Origin: Lachnospiraceae bacterium
GTDB taxonomy: Bacteria; Bacillota; Clostridia; Lachnospirales; Lachnospiraceae
Assembly: GCA_016291655.1 (NCBI GenBank)
Contig: JAEEYF010000030.1
Location: forward strand, 1-64,000
Direction of reading: 5' to 3'
DNA: 64,000 nucleotides
Shown here: positions 44,546 through 53,007 of the stretch, piece after piece
Position numbering within the stretch: the first letter of the stretch is position 1
Layout of the letters: every line of letters starts with the position of its first letter
Made by a program: the position numbers and the translations under genes
Notes under the pieces: generated by a model
What the model was told of the DNA's origin: nothing
Database searches by the model: none
Seen by the model: the letters and a program-made list of their open reading frames with translations, nothing else

Positions 44546-46099
44546 ATGGCTGATAAGATTAATATAAACAATATTCCCGCCGAAAAATTTAAATTGGCCG
44601 AAAGAAACGGAAGGATCAGTGATAAAAGACTTGAGACCAAGCCTGTGGGATCTTTCAAAGATGCACTGCAACGTTTTAAAAAGAACCGATCCTCGGTTGT
44701 GGCATTTTATATCATTGTCCTTCTTATCTTATATGCTTTGATAGTGCCGTTTGTATCGAATTACGATGTTACTTTCCGTGACGGTTATTACAAGAACCTT
44801 TTACCGAAGAGTAAGCTCTTTGCAAAGTTGGGCTGGGATGGTTGCGCCAATGTGACGGAGACCCAGTCGGGCTATGATTATCTGAGCGGTATAGGTTATG
44901 AATATGGCTCATCCGCTGTTGTAAAAGTAAAAGATTCTTTTACAAATGAATTGGATGGCACGCCCCGATACAAGATTCGTGTGGACTCCTATGAAAAAGT
45001 AGGGTTTGTTTATGCTGATGTCAACGAGACCGAATTCAATGCCCTTAAGGATTATCAAAATGAGACGGGGATACAGGTGATCTATCCCATTCCGGACAAT
45101 TACAAAACGGAGTTTATTGCAGTTTCCAACGGAGCAAATCTCTGGTATGAACTTAAGGATGATCTGGCGACAACAACAGGTGAATCCAAGTATCATGAAG
45201 ATGACGGAACGCCCATCTTCAAAGCTAATTACAAGACTTCAAGCAATCAGAATTACGGACGTTATGACAGCTTGAGGATCGAGGGTGATAACGGCGGTGA
45301 AGACGGTAATACCTGGTATGTTTACTCAATAAAGAATCAGACCGGATTTAAGATCAGAGTTCTTTATAAAGAGTATTACAACTATAAAAACGGTTTCTAT
45401 CCCAATCATCTCTTTGGAACAAACCAGCACGGACAGGATATATTGGCCTGCCTTGCAATGGCTGCGAGATTATCGTTTATCCTTTCTATCAGCGTTTCAC
45501 TGATCAACCTGTTCATAGGTGTGATCTACGGATCGATCGAAGGATATTACGGCGGATGGATCGATATCTTACTTGAAAGAATAGCGGAGATATTAAGTGC
45601 TGTTCCTTTCATTGTAGTTGCGACGCTGTTCCAGATGCACTTGGCAAAAAAGGTGGGGCCTGTCTGGTCGTTGCTTTTTGCCTTTGTGCTGACCGGATGG
45701 ATCGGAATAGCAGCCAGAGTTCGAACGCAGTTCTACAGGTTTAAAGGACATGAATATGTACTTGCCGCAAGAACGCTCGGTGCAAGTGACAGAAGGCTGA
45801 TATTCAGGCACATTCTTCCGAACGGACTCGGAACCATCATTACGGGTACGATTTTGATCATCCCGGGAGTAATCTTCGGTGAATCCAGCTTGTCCTATTT
45901 AGGTATCATTAACCTTGAAACATCGAGCCTTACTTCTGTTGGTACAATGCTTGCTAACGGACAGGCTTATCTTGCAACGTTTCCGCATGTAATCTTCTTC
46001 CCTGCGGTATTTATTTCGTTGCTTGAGATTTCGTTCAACCTTTTCGGTAACGGACTCAGAGATGCATTTAATCCTTCGCTGAGAGGAGTGGATGAATAA
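44546..46099 (+). CDS. oppC: Oligopeptide ABC transporter permease OppC, with large extracytoplasmic insert
   Basis: 517 residues; OppC is usually about 300-350. Helix 1 lies at about 50-72, and the conserved HLFGTNQHGQDIL motif that precedes helix 2 begins only near 287. Between them is an extracytoplasmic domain of about 210 residues rich in Tyr, Asp and Asn, possibly beta-structured. The C-terminal permease core is normal, including the loop AARTLGASDRRLIFRHILPN. The insert may interact with the enlarged binding protein. It shares one base with the next gene. Confidence 0.9.
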   Translation: MADKININNIPAEKFKLAERNGRISDKRLETKPVGSFKDALQRFKKNRSSVVAFYIIVLLILYALIVPFVSNYDVTFRDGYYKNLLPKSKLFAKLGWDGCANVTETQSGYDYLSGIGYEYGSSAVVKVKDSFTNELDGTPRYKIRVDSYEKVGFVYADVNETEFNALKDYQNETGIQVIYPIPDNYKTEFIAVSNGANLWYELKDDLATTTGESKYHEDDGTPIFKANYKTSSNQNYGRYDSLRIEGDNGGEDGNTWYVYSIKNQTGFKIRVLYKEYYNYKNGFYPNHLFGTNQHGQDILACLAMAARLSFILSISVSLINLFIGVIYGSIEGYYGGWIDILLERIAEILSAVPFIVVATLFQMHLAKKVGPVWSLLFAFVLTGWIGIAARVRTQFYRFKGHEYVLAARTLGASDRRLIFRHILPNGLGTIITGTILIIPGVIFGESSLSYLGIINLETSSLTSVGTMLANGQAYLATFPHVIFFPAVFISLLEISFNLFGNGLRDAFNPSLRGVDE

Positions 46100-48246
46100 T
46101 GGCTGAAAAAAAATTACAAGTTAAAGACCTGACCATTTCTTTCAGAACAAATGCAGGAAAAGTACAGGCAGTAAGAAAAATAGATTTTGATCTTTATAAA
46201 GGCGAAACGCTTGCCATAGTTGGTGAATCCGGATCCGGAAAGTCGGTAACCAGCCGTGCCATCATGGGTATCCTTGCGGGTAATGCCATGGTTGAAGGCG
46301 GGAAGATCCTTTATGGTGATAAGGACCTTATGAAGATCACAGAAGAGGAATTTCAGCAGATCCGCGGTGATAAGATCGCCATGGTTTTTCAGGATCCGCT
46401 TTCTTCCCTCAATCCCATTATGCGTGTCGGCGCGCAGCTTACGGAAGCTATGCTCTTAAAGAACAAAGCGCTTCGTTCCGAAAGCAGGAAAAACATCAAG
46501 AGAATGTTTGCTAATCTTAAAAAGTACATGATAGCATCGGGTGTTGATACTTCTGTCACCGAAGAAATGATCGCAAAGTTTAAGAAGTTTGAGCTCAAGC
46601 ACAGCGCTCTTGAAAGTGAGTACACGACAGCGTTGGATTACGCAAATGAAGGAGCTGCTCTTTGTGAGCATATAAGGCTTACTCTTGAAAAAGGAAACAA
46701 GATCAATATTTCAGACGACCTTAAGGATCTGGTGGTTTCAGCAAAAAATGCACGCTCCTATTTTGTGATAAGAGACAAAGCGAATGAGACTACAGAGATC
46801 GCTGATACGATAAAGGAAGATGTTGTCAATGGTAAGAAAACCGGTGATTACAGCGTTGCCATCGAAAAACTAAACCGATTAAAGGCAATCTTTGATGAGG
46901 CTGCCGGATTTGACGTACCCAATACGTTTACTCTCGGATACTATCTCACCTTCGTAAACAGTGAGATTCCCGATATGAAGGTTGCAGACCTTAATGCTCT
47001 TACAAGAAAGAAGACCGATGAGGAATTCATGCTGAAGTTCCTTGAGGCTGCTCAAAAGGGTGTAGAAAAATCTGCTGCCGACACTGAAGAAGCAAGAAAG
47101 AAAGCCATTGCCTTTTTACAGTCTAAGCTGCCTTTATTTGAGAATCCTCAGGAAGCTCAGGTAAAAGAAGCTGTAAAGCAGATGGAGGAGATTGTAATAG
47201 CGTGCCTCGATATGCTCGATGTTGAGAAGGACAGTCTTACACACACCTTTGCTTCGTCTATGGACAACCTTACCGATCTTTATTTTTCGGGTATCGGAAG
47301 AAACAGGGCAGAGGAAAAGCGTTATGCCAGACAGAAGGCTAAGCGTGACAGGATCGTCGCAAGAGGAAAAATACCCGAGTGGGAAGTAATACCTGCAAGC
47401 TATATCGATCTTGACTCGGTTAAACAGGAAATGATCGATACTATCAAGGAGATCATCGCTCATTTCGAAAAGCAGTCTCTCGCTGTCAAAACTGCGGATT
47501 ATGCAGCAAGGACAGTAGATGTTATCGATTATCTCAAGAAAAACGCAGCCGATTCTGTTAATAAATTATCTAAGAGTGCTGCACGTGAAAGAGCTATTAA
47601 GCTCATGGAAGGCGTTGGTATAGATGAGCCTCGTCGTCGTTACAGACAGTACCCGTTTGAGTTCTCAGGCGGTATGAGACAGAGAATCGTTATTGCAATA
47701 GCACTTACTGCAAATCCCGATGTTCTCATCTGTGATGAGCCTACAACCGCTCTTGATGTAACAATTCAGGCCCAGATCCTTGAACTTATCAATAATCTGA
47801 AAAAAGAGAGAGAGCTGTCCGTAATCTTCATTACTCACGACCTCGGTGTAGTTGCCAATATGGCTGACAGGATCGCGGTAATGTATGCAGGTAAGATCGT
47901 TGAGTACGGTACTTCTGAAGACATTTTCTACAATCCGGCTCATCCCTATACCTGGGCATTGCTCTCATCCGTTCCGGATCTTGATACGAAGGAAAAACTG
48001 GAATCAATTCCCGGAACGCCTCCGAACATGATCTATCCTCCCAAAGGAGATGCTTTTGCGGATCGTAACAAATATGCACTGGACATCGATTTTGAAATGC
48101 AGCCGCCTATGTTTAAGGTGAACGATACCCATTACGCGGCTACTTGGCTGTTGCATCCCAATGCACCAAAGATTGAACCTCCGGCTGTGGTTACAGAGAG
48201 GATTAATAGAATGAAAAACAAGAGGGAGGTAAAGACTAATGAGTGA
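46099..48246 (+). CDS. oppD: Oligopeptide ABC transporter ATPase OppD with about 350-residue helical insert
   Basis: 715 residues; OppD is usually about 330-350. Walker A GESGSGKS (42-49) and the Q-loop VFQDP (96-100) are normal. The signature FSGGMRQR then comes only near 522 instead of about 160. The insert, about residues 122-475, is charged and predicted helical. The C-terminal half resumes with LICDEPTTALDV, FITHDLGVVANM and the OppD oligopeptide-binding tail (YNPAHPYTWALLSSVP). The reading frame is open throughout, so this is a real insertion within the helical subdomain. Overlaps oppF by 8 bp. Confidence 0.9.
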   Translation: MAEKKLQVKDLTISFRTNAGKVQAVRKIDFDLYKGETLAIVGESGSGKSVTSRAIMGILAGNAMVEGGKILYGDKDLMKITEEEFQQIRGDKIAMVFQDPLSSLNPIMRVGAQLTEAMLLKNKALRSESRKNIKRMFANLKKYMIASGVDTSVTEEMIAKFKKFELKHSALESEYTTALDYANEGAALCEHIRLTLEKGNKINISDDLKDLVVSAKNARSYFVIRDKANETTEIADTIKEDVVNGKKTGDYSVAIEKLNRLKAIFDEAAGFDVPNTFTLGYYLTFVNSEIPDMKVADLNALTRKKTDEEFMLKFLEAAQKGVEKSAADTEEARKKAIAFLQSKLPLFENPQEAQVKEAVKQMEEIVIACLDMLDVEKDSLTHTFASSMDNLTDLYFSGIGRNRAEEKRYARQKAKRDRIVARGKIPEWEVIPASYIDLDSVKQEMIDTIKEIIAHFEKQSLAVKTADYAARTVDVIDYLKKNAADSVNKLSKSAARERAIKLMEGVGIDEPRRRYRQYPFEFSGGMRQRIVIAIALTANPDVLICDEPTTALDVTIQAQILELINNLKKERELSVIFITHDLGVVANMADRIAVMYAGKIVEYGTSEDIFYNPAHPYTWALLSSVPDLDTKEKLESIPGTPPNMIYPPKGDAFADRNKYALDIDFEMQPPMFKVNDTHYAATWLLHPNAPKIEPPAVVTERINRMKNKREVKTNE

Positions 48247-49315
48247 AAAAGAAACCATACTCAAGGTTGATCATCTCTCCATGTTCTTCGGCAAAGGACA
48301 ATATGTCAAAAAGGCCGTAAATGACGTCAGCTTCGATGTTAAGAAGGGTGAGGTTTTCGGACTTGTAGGTGAATCCGGATGCGGAAAGACCACTACGGGA
48401 AGAACGATCATAAAGTTATATGAAGCTACGGCAGGCAGCGTTTACTTTAACGGTACGCGAATCGTTGCCGGCATAGGCGGTTATCTCGATGAGATAAAAG
48501 CGACAAAGAGCAAGATGCGTGAGCTTAAGCAAAACGGCGGATCTGCCGAGGAGATCAAAGCTTGCGAGGAAACAATAAAAGAACTCAAAACAGAGATCAG
48601 TAAGGCCAAGGCAGATAACAAGCATGCGGATAAAAAGCTTGTAACAAAGATACAGATGATCTATCAGGATCCTATTGCATCACTGGATCCCCGTATGACC
48701 GTAAGGGAGATCATAGCTGAAGGCCTAAGGATACAAGGGGTCAGAGACAAAAAATACATTGACGAGCAGGTTTATCAAGTGCTTGAAACGGTTGGACTTG
48801 TTAGAGAGCATGCGGGACGTTATCCTCATGAGTTTTCGGGCGGTCAGCGTCAAAGGATCGGTATAGCCAGATCGATCATCATGAAACCTGAGCTGATCAT
48901 TGCCGATGAACCGATATCCGCTCTTGACGTTTCAATTCGCGCACAGGTTATAAATCTTTTGAACGATTTAAGGCAGTCAATGGGACTTTCCATTTTGTTC
49001 ATTGCTCACGATCTTTCTGTCGTTAAATATTTCTCTGACAGGATCGGCGTTATGTACTTTGGAAACCTTGTAGAACTGGCAGATTCCGATGAGCTTTTCA
49101 AACATCCTTTGCATCCTTATACAAGATCGCTTTTGTCGGCTATTCCGATCCCGGATCCCGAGACGGAAAAGAACAGGATACGAGTAAGGTACAATCCTCT
49201 TACAGATCATGAAAAGACAGATGAAGAACCTGAATTGCGCGAAGTATGCCCCGGACATATGGTAAGGTGCACACTCAAGGAATTCAAAAACTATCAGGAG
49301 CTCGTTAAACAATAA
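48239..49315 (+). CDS. oppF: Oligopeptide ABC transporter ATPase OppF with coiled-coil insert
   Basis: 358 residues. Walker A GESGCGKTT near 45; the Q-loop IYQDP falls near 141 rather than about 95, because a charged insert of about 50 residues (SKMRELKQNGGSAEEIKAC and following) forms a likely helical hairpin. Then LRIQGV, signature FSGGQRQRIGIA, LIIADEPISALDV, and FIAHDLSVVKYFSD are normal. The C-terminal Cys-containing tail (EVCPGHMVRC) is typical of OppF. Last gene of the operon. Confidence 0.93.
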   Translation: MSEKETILKVDHLSMFFGKGQYVKKAVNDVSFDVKKGEVFGLVGESGCGKTTTGRTIIKLYEATAGSVYFNGTRIVAGIGGYLDEIKATKSKMRELKQNGGSAEEIKACEETIKELKTEISKAKADNKHADKKLVTKIQMIYQDPIASLDPRMTVREIIAEGLRIQGVRDKKYIDEQVYQVLETVGLVREHAGRYPHEFSGGQRQRIGIARSIIMKPELIIADEPISALDVSIRAQVINLLNDLRQSMGLSILFIAHDLSVVKYFSDRIGVMYFGNLVELADSDELFKHPLHPYTRSLLSAIPIPDPETEKNRIRVRYNPLTDHEKTDEEPELREVCPGHMVRCTLKEFKNYQELVKQ

Positions 49316-49322
49316 GCTTATT

Positions 49323-49362
49323 AAAGAGGCATATGTGATAAACACTTGCCTCTTTCTGTTTA
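49323..49362 (+). terminator. Intrinsic terminator of the opp operon
   Basis: AAAGAGGCA (49323-49331) pairs with TGCCTCTTT (49347-49355), then CTGTTTATT. Confidence 0.75.
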
Positions 49363-49401
49363 TTAACAATACCGGAGTCGGCAACTTTCGAGAGGTTAGA
49401 T

Positions 49402-49830
49402 ATGGATGAGATCAAGAACGAAAAAAATATTAAGGGATCGATCCTGAAATACAGTATTACAACTGTTATAGGCGCATTGATCTGTGTCGGAGTCATGTCC
49501 GTCAGAGGCTTATTTTCAGAGGGGCAGTCGCAGCTTGAAAAACTGCTTGCGATAACGGACGGATTCTCGGTTGCAGGTATGGCGCTCAGCCTTATCGGTT
49601 TAACGGCCTGGGTTTCGGGACACGGAGTATTCGACCCCATCGGATTCAGTTTTAAACTTCTCATCAATGTCGTGTTGGGTAAAAAGACCGAGTCTTACTA
49701 CGAATACAAACAGACGAAAGCAGCAAAAGAAAATCCACGCATAGGCTTTATACTTATCGTAGGCCTGGTTTTCCTTGCAGTAGGCGTAATACTCACAATA
49801 AAGTATATGCAACTGGATCCCATACAGTAA
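49402..49830 (+). CDS. DUF3899-like small membrane protein
   Basis: 142 residues with three or four hydrophobic helices: about 15-35, 50-72 and 113-135. The loop after the second helix has GVFDPIGFSFK and the cytosolic stretch ESYYEYKQTKAAKENP, which match my memory of DUF3899 proteins. Function unknown. A single gene with a terminator immediately after. Confidence 0.6.
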   Translation: MDEIKNEKNIKGSILKYSITTVIGALICVGVMSVRGLFSEGQSQLEKLLAITDGFSVAGMALSLIGLTAWVSGHGVFDPIGFSFKLLINVVLGKKTESYYEYKQTKAAKENPRIGFILIVGLVFLAVGVILTIKYMQLDPIQ

Positions 49831-49837
49831 ACATATG

Positions 49838-49861
49838 CCCGAGCAAAAGCTCGGGTTTTTT
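49838..49861 (+). terminator. Intrinsic terminator
   Basis: CCCGAGC (49838-49844), AAAA loop, GCTCGGG (49849-49855), then T6. The repeat copy 2 starts at its last T. Confidence 0.9.
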
Positions 49862-49889
49862 GATACCCGGGGACGGGGTTGTGGTGTCA
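49861..49889 (+). repeat. Dispersed palindromic G-rich repeat, copy 2
   Basis: 29 bp, TGATACC ... GGTGTCA arms with the GGGGACGGGG core, followed by TTTTT. Same orientation as copy 1. It abuts the preceding terminator. Confidence 0.9.
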
Positions 49890-49913
49890 TTTTTGCAGGT
49901 CAAGGTCAAAAAT

Positions 49914-49956
49914 TTACCACTTACCTATGGGTTTAAGACAAAAAGATGGTTATAAT
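49914..49956 (+). promoter_or_regulatory. Possible LytTR site and -10 box
   Basis: A direct repeat TTACCAC/TTACCTA (49914-49926) lies 24 bp before TATAAT (49951-49956). There is no good -35 box, as expected if an activator such as the LytTR protein encoded just downstream recruits polymerase. Confidence 0.3.
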
Positions 49957-49994
49957 GTATTATGTGACTGTAAAAAAAGAAGGAGTTTCAAAAA

Positions 49995-50432
49995 ATGAAG
50001 GTAAGCGTAGATGTTTCGCCCGAATACAAGGAGCCATATGCAGTGATCCACACAGACAAGATCACCGAGGAGGTTCAGAGAATGCTGGACGCCTTCGGCA
50101 GTTCGGATATGCCTATCACCGCATACAGAAATGAGGAGGACATAGTGATCCTTAAGCCCGCCGACATATACATGGTGAGGGTTGAAAACGGAGAAACGAT
50201 CGTGTACGGCGAAAAGAAGCAGTATCGGTCAAGAAAGAGATTGTATGAACTCAGTCGACAATTGGGAACCCAATTCATGCAGATCTCGAAATCCACACTT
50301 GTCAATCTTTCCGTAATGGACAGCATTGAATCAGGCTTCGGATGCACCTATCTTTTGAAACTCAAAAACGGTTGCAGCGACTACGTGACGCGGACGTATC
50401 TCCCTGCATTTAAGAAGTACCTGGGAATGTAA
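49995..50432 (+). CDS. LytTR domain DNA-binding regulator
   Basis: 145 residues. An N-terminal segment of about 45 residues is followed by a LytTR domain: DIVILKPADIYMVRVENGET, RSRKRLYELSRQLGTQFMQISKSTLVNL and LKNGCSDYVTRTYLPAFKK. There is no receiver domain. The next gene is DUF3021; such pairs form a membrane-inhibitor/LytTR-activator switch, known in streptococci as HdrM/HdrR-like systems. AAGGAG at 49979-49984 sets the start. Confidence 0.88.
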   Translation: MKVSVDVSPEYKEPYAVIHTDKITEEVQRMLDAFGSSDMPITAYRNEEDIVILKPADIYMVRVENGETIVYGEKKQYRSRKRLYELSRQLGTQFMQISKSTLVNLSVMDSIESGFGCTYLLKLKNGCSDYVTRTYLPAFKKYLGM

Positions 50433-50458
50433 ACCGGGCATATTAAGGAGGTCACAGT

Positions 50459-50881
50459 ATGAAAGGTATAGTAAAAAGCTCAATTCAGGGCATTATGTTG
50501 GCGATGTGCATATTTGCGGTCGTATGTATGATATTCGATCTGGTTTTTAAAGGCACATTTAAACTGGAAAATTATCAAATGACAAAGATGGTTATCGGAT
50601 GCATAATCTGCGGCATCGGATACGGAGCTCCGTCGGTGGTCTATAACAGCGAGAAGCTTGCCTATCCGGTGAAGATCCTGATCCACATGGGCATAGCATC
50701 CGTCATTTATGTCATAGTTGCATTTAACGTAGGCTGGCTGGGAAATGACACAACTCTCGGAACAAAGGTGGTTATCATATGTTGCCTGCTCGCCCTGTCA
50801 TTTGTGTTATGGTTTGGCTTTGCAATGTATTACAGACGTCAGTCGAAAAAAATGAACGAGAAGCTTCAACAGAAAAAATGA
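50459..50881 (+). CDS. DUF3021 membrane protein, partner of the LytTR regulator
   Basis: 140 residues with four membrane helices (about 9-30, 43-62, 72-92, 105-125) and a basic C terminus. The size, the helix count and its place 26 bp after a LytTR gene match DUF3021. Such proteins hold the LytTR regulator inactive at the membrane. The stop TGA (50879-50881) is the first three bases of repeat copy 3, so the end of this protein was set by the element. Confidence 0.8.
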   Translation: MKGIVKSSIQGIMLAMCIFAVVCMIFDLVFKGTFKLENYQMTKMVIGCIICGIGYGAPSVVYNSEKLAYPVKILIHMGIASVIYVIVAFNVGWLGNDTTLGTKVVIICCLLALSFVLWFGFAMYYRRQSKKMNEKLQQKK

Positions 50882-50907
50882 CACCCGGGGACGGGGTTAT
50901 GGTGTCA
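50879..50907 (+). repeat. Dispersed palindromic G-rich repeat, copy 3
   Basis: 29 bp with perfect arms TGACACC / GGTGTCA around the GGGGACGGGG core, followed by A6. Its TGA is the stop codon of the DUF3021 gene. Confidence 0.9.
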
Positions 50908-50974
50908 AAAAATGAAGAGGCCGCATGTCCCACGGATGCTATTCGAAATTGCATGAAAATTGAGCATATGTGAG

Positions 50975-51003
50975 TTGACTTAAAAAATTATTGATAGTAA
51001 AAT
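50975..51003 (+). promoter_or_regulatory. xylA promoter
   Basis: TTGACT (50975-50980), 17 bp, TAAAAT (50998-51003). Transcription should start near 51010. Confidence 0.75.
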
Positions 51004-51039
51004 GCGAATGGTTAGCATTGGCTAACATTCGCATTTTTT
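51001..51039 (+). terminator. Terminator-like hairpin spanning the xylA start site
   Basis: AATGCGAATGGTTAGC (51001-51016) pairs with GCTAACATTCGCATT (51021-51035), one bulged G, then a T run to 51039. RNA begun at the xylA promoter would lack about 9 bases of the left arm and keep only GGTTAGC/GCTAAC. The inner palindrome may also be an operator. Confidence 0.6.
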
Positions 51040-51055
51040 ATAAGGAGGAACGATT

Positions 51056-52381
51056 ATGGAAGAGATCTTTAAGGGGATACCCGAGATCAAATATGAAGGA
51101 CCTGCAAGTAAGAATCCTTTTGCATTTAAGTATTATGATGCAGACAGAATAGTATTGGGTAAAAAAATGAGTGAGCACCTGCCTTTTGCTATGGCATGGT
51201 GGCACAATCTCTGTGCGAACGGCGTTGATATGTTCGGCAGAGGAACAGCAGACAAGCGTTTCGGAGCAGCTGCGGAAGGAACGATGGAGCATGCAAAGGC
51301 AAAAGTTGATGCAGGCGTGGAATTCATGAGGAAGCTGGGTATCAAGTACTACTGCTTCCATGATGCAGACATCGTGCCGGAGGCAGATGACATCAATGAG
51401 ACAAACAGAAGACTTGACGAGATCACGGATTATATACTGGAGAAGACAAAGGGCACAGGCATAAAGCTCCTTTGGGGCACTGCAAACATGTTCTCCAATC
51501 CAAGATTTATGAACGGCGCAGGAAGCACAAACGATATCGACGTTTATTGCTTTGCTGCCGCTCAGGTAAAAAAGGCCATTGAACTTACGGTTAAACTCGG
51601 CGGTAAGGGCTATGTTTTCTGGGGCGGAAGAGAAGGCTATGAAACTCTTCTCAACACAAAGGTTAAGTTCGAACAGGAAAACATTGCAAACCTTATGAGA
51701 ATGGCAAGAGACTACGGAAGAAAGATCGGCTTCAACGGTACCTTCCTGATCGAGCCCAAGCCGAAGGAGCCCATGAAGCACCAGTATGACTATGATGCTG
51801 CTACAGCAATTGGCTTCCTTAAGGAGTATGGCCTTGATAAGGATTTCAAGATGAACATTGAAGCAAACCATGCAACACTTGCGGGGCACACCTTCCAGCA
51901 TGAGCTTCGCATCAGCCGTATCAACGGAATGCTTGGCTCCATCGATGCAAACCAGGGCGACATCATGCTTGGCTGGGATACAGACTGCTTCCCTTCAAAC
52001 GTATATGATACAACCCTTGCTATGTATGAGATCGTGAAGAACGGCGGACTTCCTGTGGGGATCAACTTTGACTCCAAGAACAGACGTCCCAGCAATACAT
52101 ATGAGGATATGTTCCATGCATTCATTCTCGGAATGGATTCCTTTGCATATGGTCTCCTGAAGGCTGCGGCTATCATAGAAGACGGCAGAATTGAGAAGAA
52201 TGTGGAAGATCGCTACTCATCCTTCAATTCCGAGCTCGGACAGAAGGTAAGAAACGGAAAGGCAACTCTTGAAGAGCTGGCAGCAAAGGCTTCTGAGATG
52301 AAGGCACCCAGGGTTCCCGCTTCCGGAAAGCAGGAGTACCTCGAGGGCGTTCTCAACAATATCATTCTTTCCAATAACTGA
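51056..52381 (+). CDS. xylA: Xylose isomerase
   Basis: A 441-residue metal-dependent isomerase converting D-xylose to D-xylulose. WHNLCANGVDMFGRGTADK, the metal-site GYVFWGGREGYETLLNT, TFLIEPKPKEPMKHQYDYD, and the His/Asp-rich NIEANHATLAGHTF are all family signatures; length is standard for class II enzymes. AAGGAGG (51042-51048) sets the start. It stands alone: no xylulokinase, transporter or XylR is adjacent. Flanking repeats suggest the locus has been rearranged. Confidence 0.97.
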   Translation: MEEIFKGIPEIKYEGPASKNPFAFKYYDADRIVLGKKMSEHLPFAMAWWHNLCANGVDMFGRGTADKRFGAAAEGTMEHAKAKVDAGVEFMRKLGIKYYCFHDADIVPEADDINETNRRLDEITDYILEKTKGTGIKLLWGTANMFSNPRFMNGAGSTNDIDVYCFAAAQVKKAIELTVKLGGKGYVFWGGREGYETLLNTKVKFEQENIANLMRMARDYGRKIGFNGTFLIEPKPKEPMKHQYDYDAATAIGFLKEYGLDKDFKMNIEANHATLAGHTFQHELRISRINGMLGSIDANQGDIMLGWDTDCFPSNVYDTTLAMYEIVKNGGLPVGINFDSKNRRPSNTYEDMFHAFILGMDSFAYGLLKAAAIIEDGRIEKNVEDRYSSFNSELGQKVRNGKATLEELAAKASEMKAPRVPASGKQEYLEGVLNNIILSNN

Positions 52382-52405
52382 AATCATATATCGTGATAAT
52401 TGCAC

Positions 52406-52436
52406 CCGGGAGGCTTTAGTCTCCCGGATTTTTTTC
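52406..52436 (+). terminator. Intrinsic terminator of xylA
   Basis: CCGGGAG (52406-52412), 8-nt loop, CTCCCGG (52421-52427), then ATTTTTTT. Confidence 0.88.
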
Positions 52437-52470
52437 GCTAATGAGGAAATATTTGTCATTTTACTAAAAA

Positions 52471-52499
52471 TGATACCATAACCCCGTCCCCGGGGTTCA
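52471..52499 (-). repeat. Dispersed palindromic G-rich repeat, copy 4
   Basis: Inverted copy. On the plus strand it runs TGATACC ... GGGGTTCA with the C-rich complement of the core between. It is followed directly by copy 5 in the same orientation. Confidence 0.9.
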
Positions 52500-52505
52500 T
52501 AAAAA

Positions 52506-52547
52506 TGATACCATAACCCCGTCCCCGGGGTTCATCCCCGGGGTTCA
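52506..52547 (-). repeat. Dispersed palindromic G-rich repeat, copy 5 plus partial unit
   Basis: Positions 52506-52534 repeat copy 4 exactly, spacer AAAAA included, so the two are a 35-bp tandem duplication. A further partial unit (TCCCCGGGGTTCA) occupies 52535-52547. Confidence 0.9.
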
Positions 52548-52574
52548 TCGGCTGCCCCCCGTTATACCACCGGA

Positions 52575-52602
52575 TTGCTTTACTTTGGAATATGAATATG
52601 AT
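52575..52602 (+). promoter_or_regulatory. Possible promoter of the small membrane protein gene
   Basis: TTGCTT (52575-52580), 16 bp, TATGAT (52597-52602). Confidence 0.4.
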
Positions 52603-52638
52603 AAGATAAGGGAAAACAATGTATGTGGAGAGGAAAAT

Positions 52639-53007
52639 ATGAAATCATTATTGGGAGTTGAAAAGGCTATAGCGGGATGGATCATTACTTACAATGTTTT
52701 GACGCTGATCGTTATAATCAGTTATGCGTCACGTTTCGGAATGGTGGAAGGGCTGTTTTGGAGGTTCATCTATTTGGCAGTTGTTTTGATCTTTTCCGTT
52801 GTTGTTTTAAAATTTATCAACGAGAATGCAGAGATCCCGGTTGTCCTGAAAGTGTTGTCATTTGTTGTATATTTGTCTTGGGGACCGATCGTAGGCACAT
52901 TCATCTGCTGTCGCCATTTGGAGGATGCGAAGACCAACTATTTCGATCATCCGGAGAATATGAACCATCTTGACAACATAGGGACGATTTCGAAAGATGA
53001 AAAATGA
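52639..53007 (+). CDS. Small membrane protein, function unknown
   Basis: 122 residues from ATG 52639 (GGAGAGGA at 52627-52634; an earlier in-frame ATG lacks a ribosome site). Three or four hydrophobic helices: about 9-28, 34-58 and 68-90. A soluble C-terminal tail ends GTISKDEK. I recognise no family. The stop TGA (53005-53007) is the first three bases of repeat copy 6, as for the DUF3021 gene. Codon use looks like that of neighbours. Confidence 0.6.
   Translation: MKSLLGVEKAIAGWIITYNVLTLIVIISYASRFGMVEGLFWRFIYLAVVLIFSVVVLKFINENAEIPVVLKVLSFVVYLSWGPIVGTFICCRHLEDAKTNYFDHPENMNHLDNIGTISKDEK

Noticed and set aside
46460-47560. OppD insert considered as a frameshift, intein or inserted gene
   Set aside because: The frame is continuous, no intein splice motifs (N-terminal Cys/Ser block, C-terminal His-Asn) are visible at the borders, and the flanking ATPase motifs are intact.
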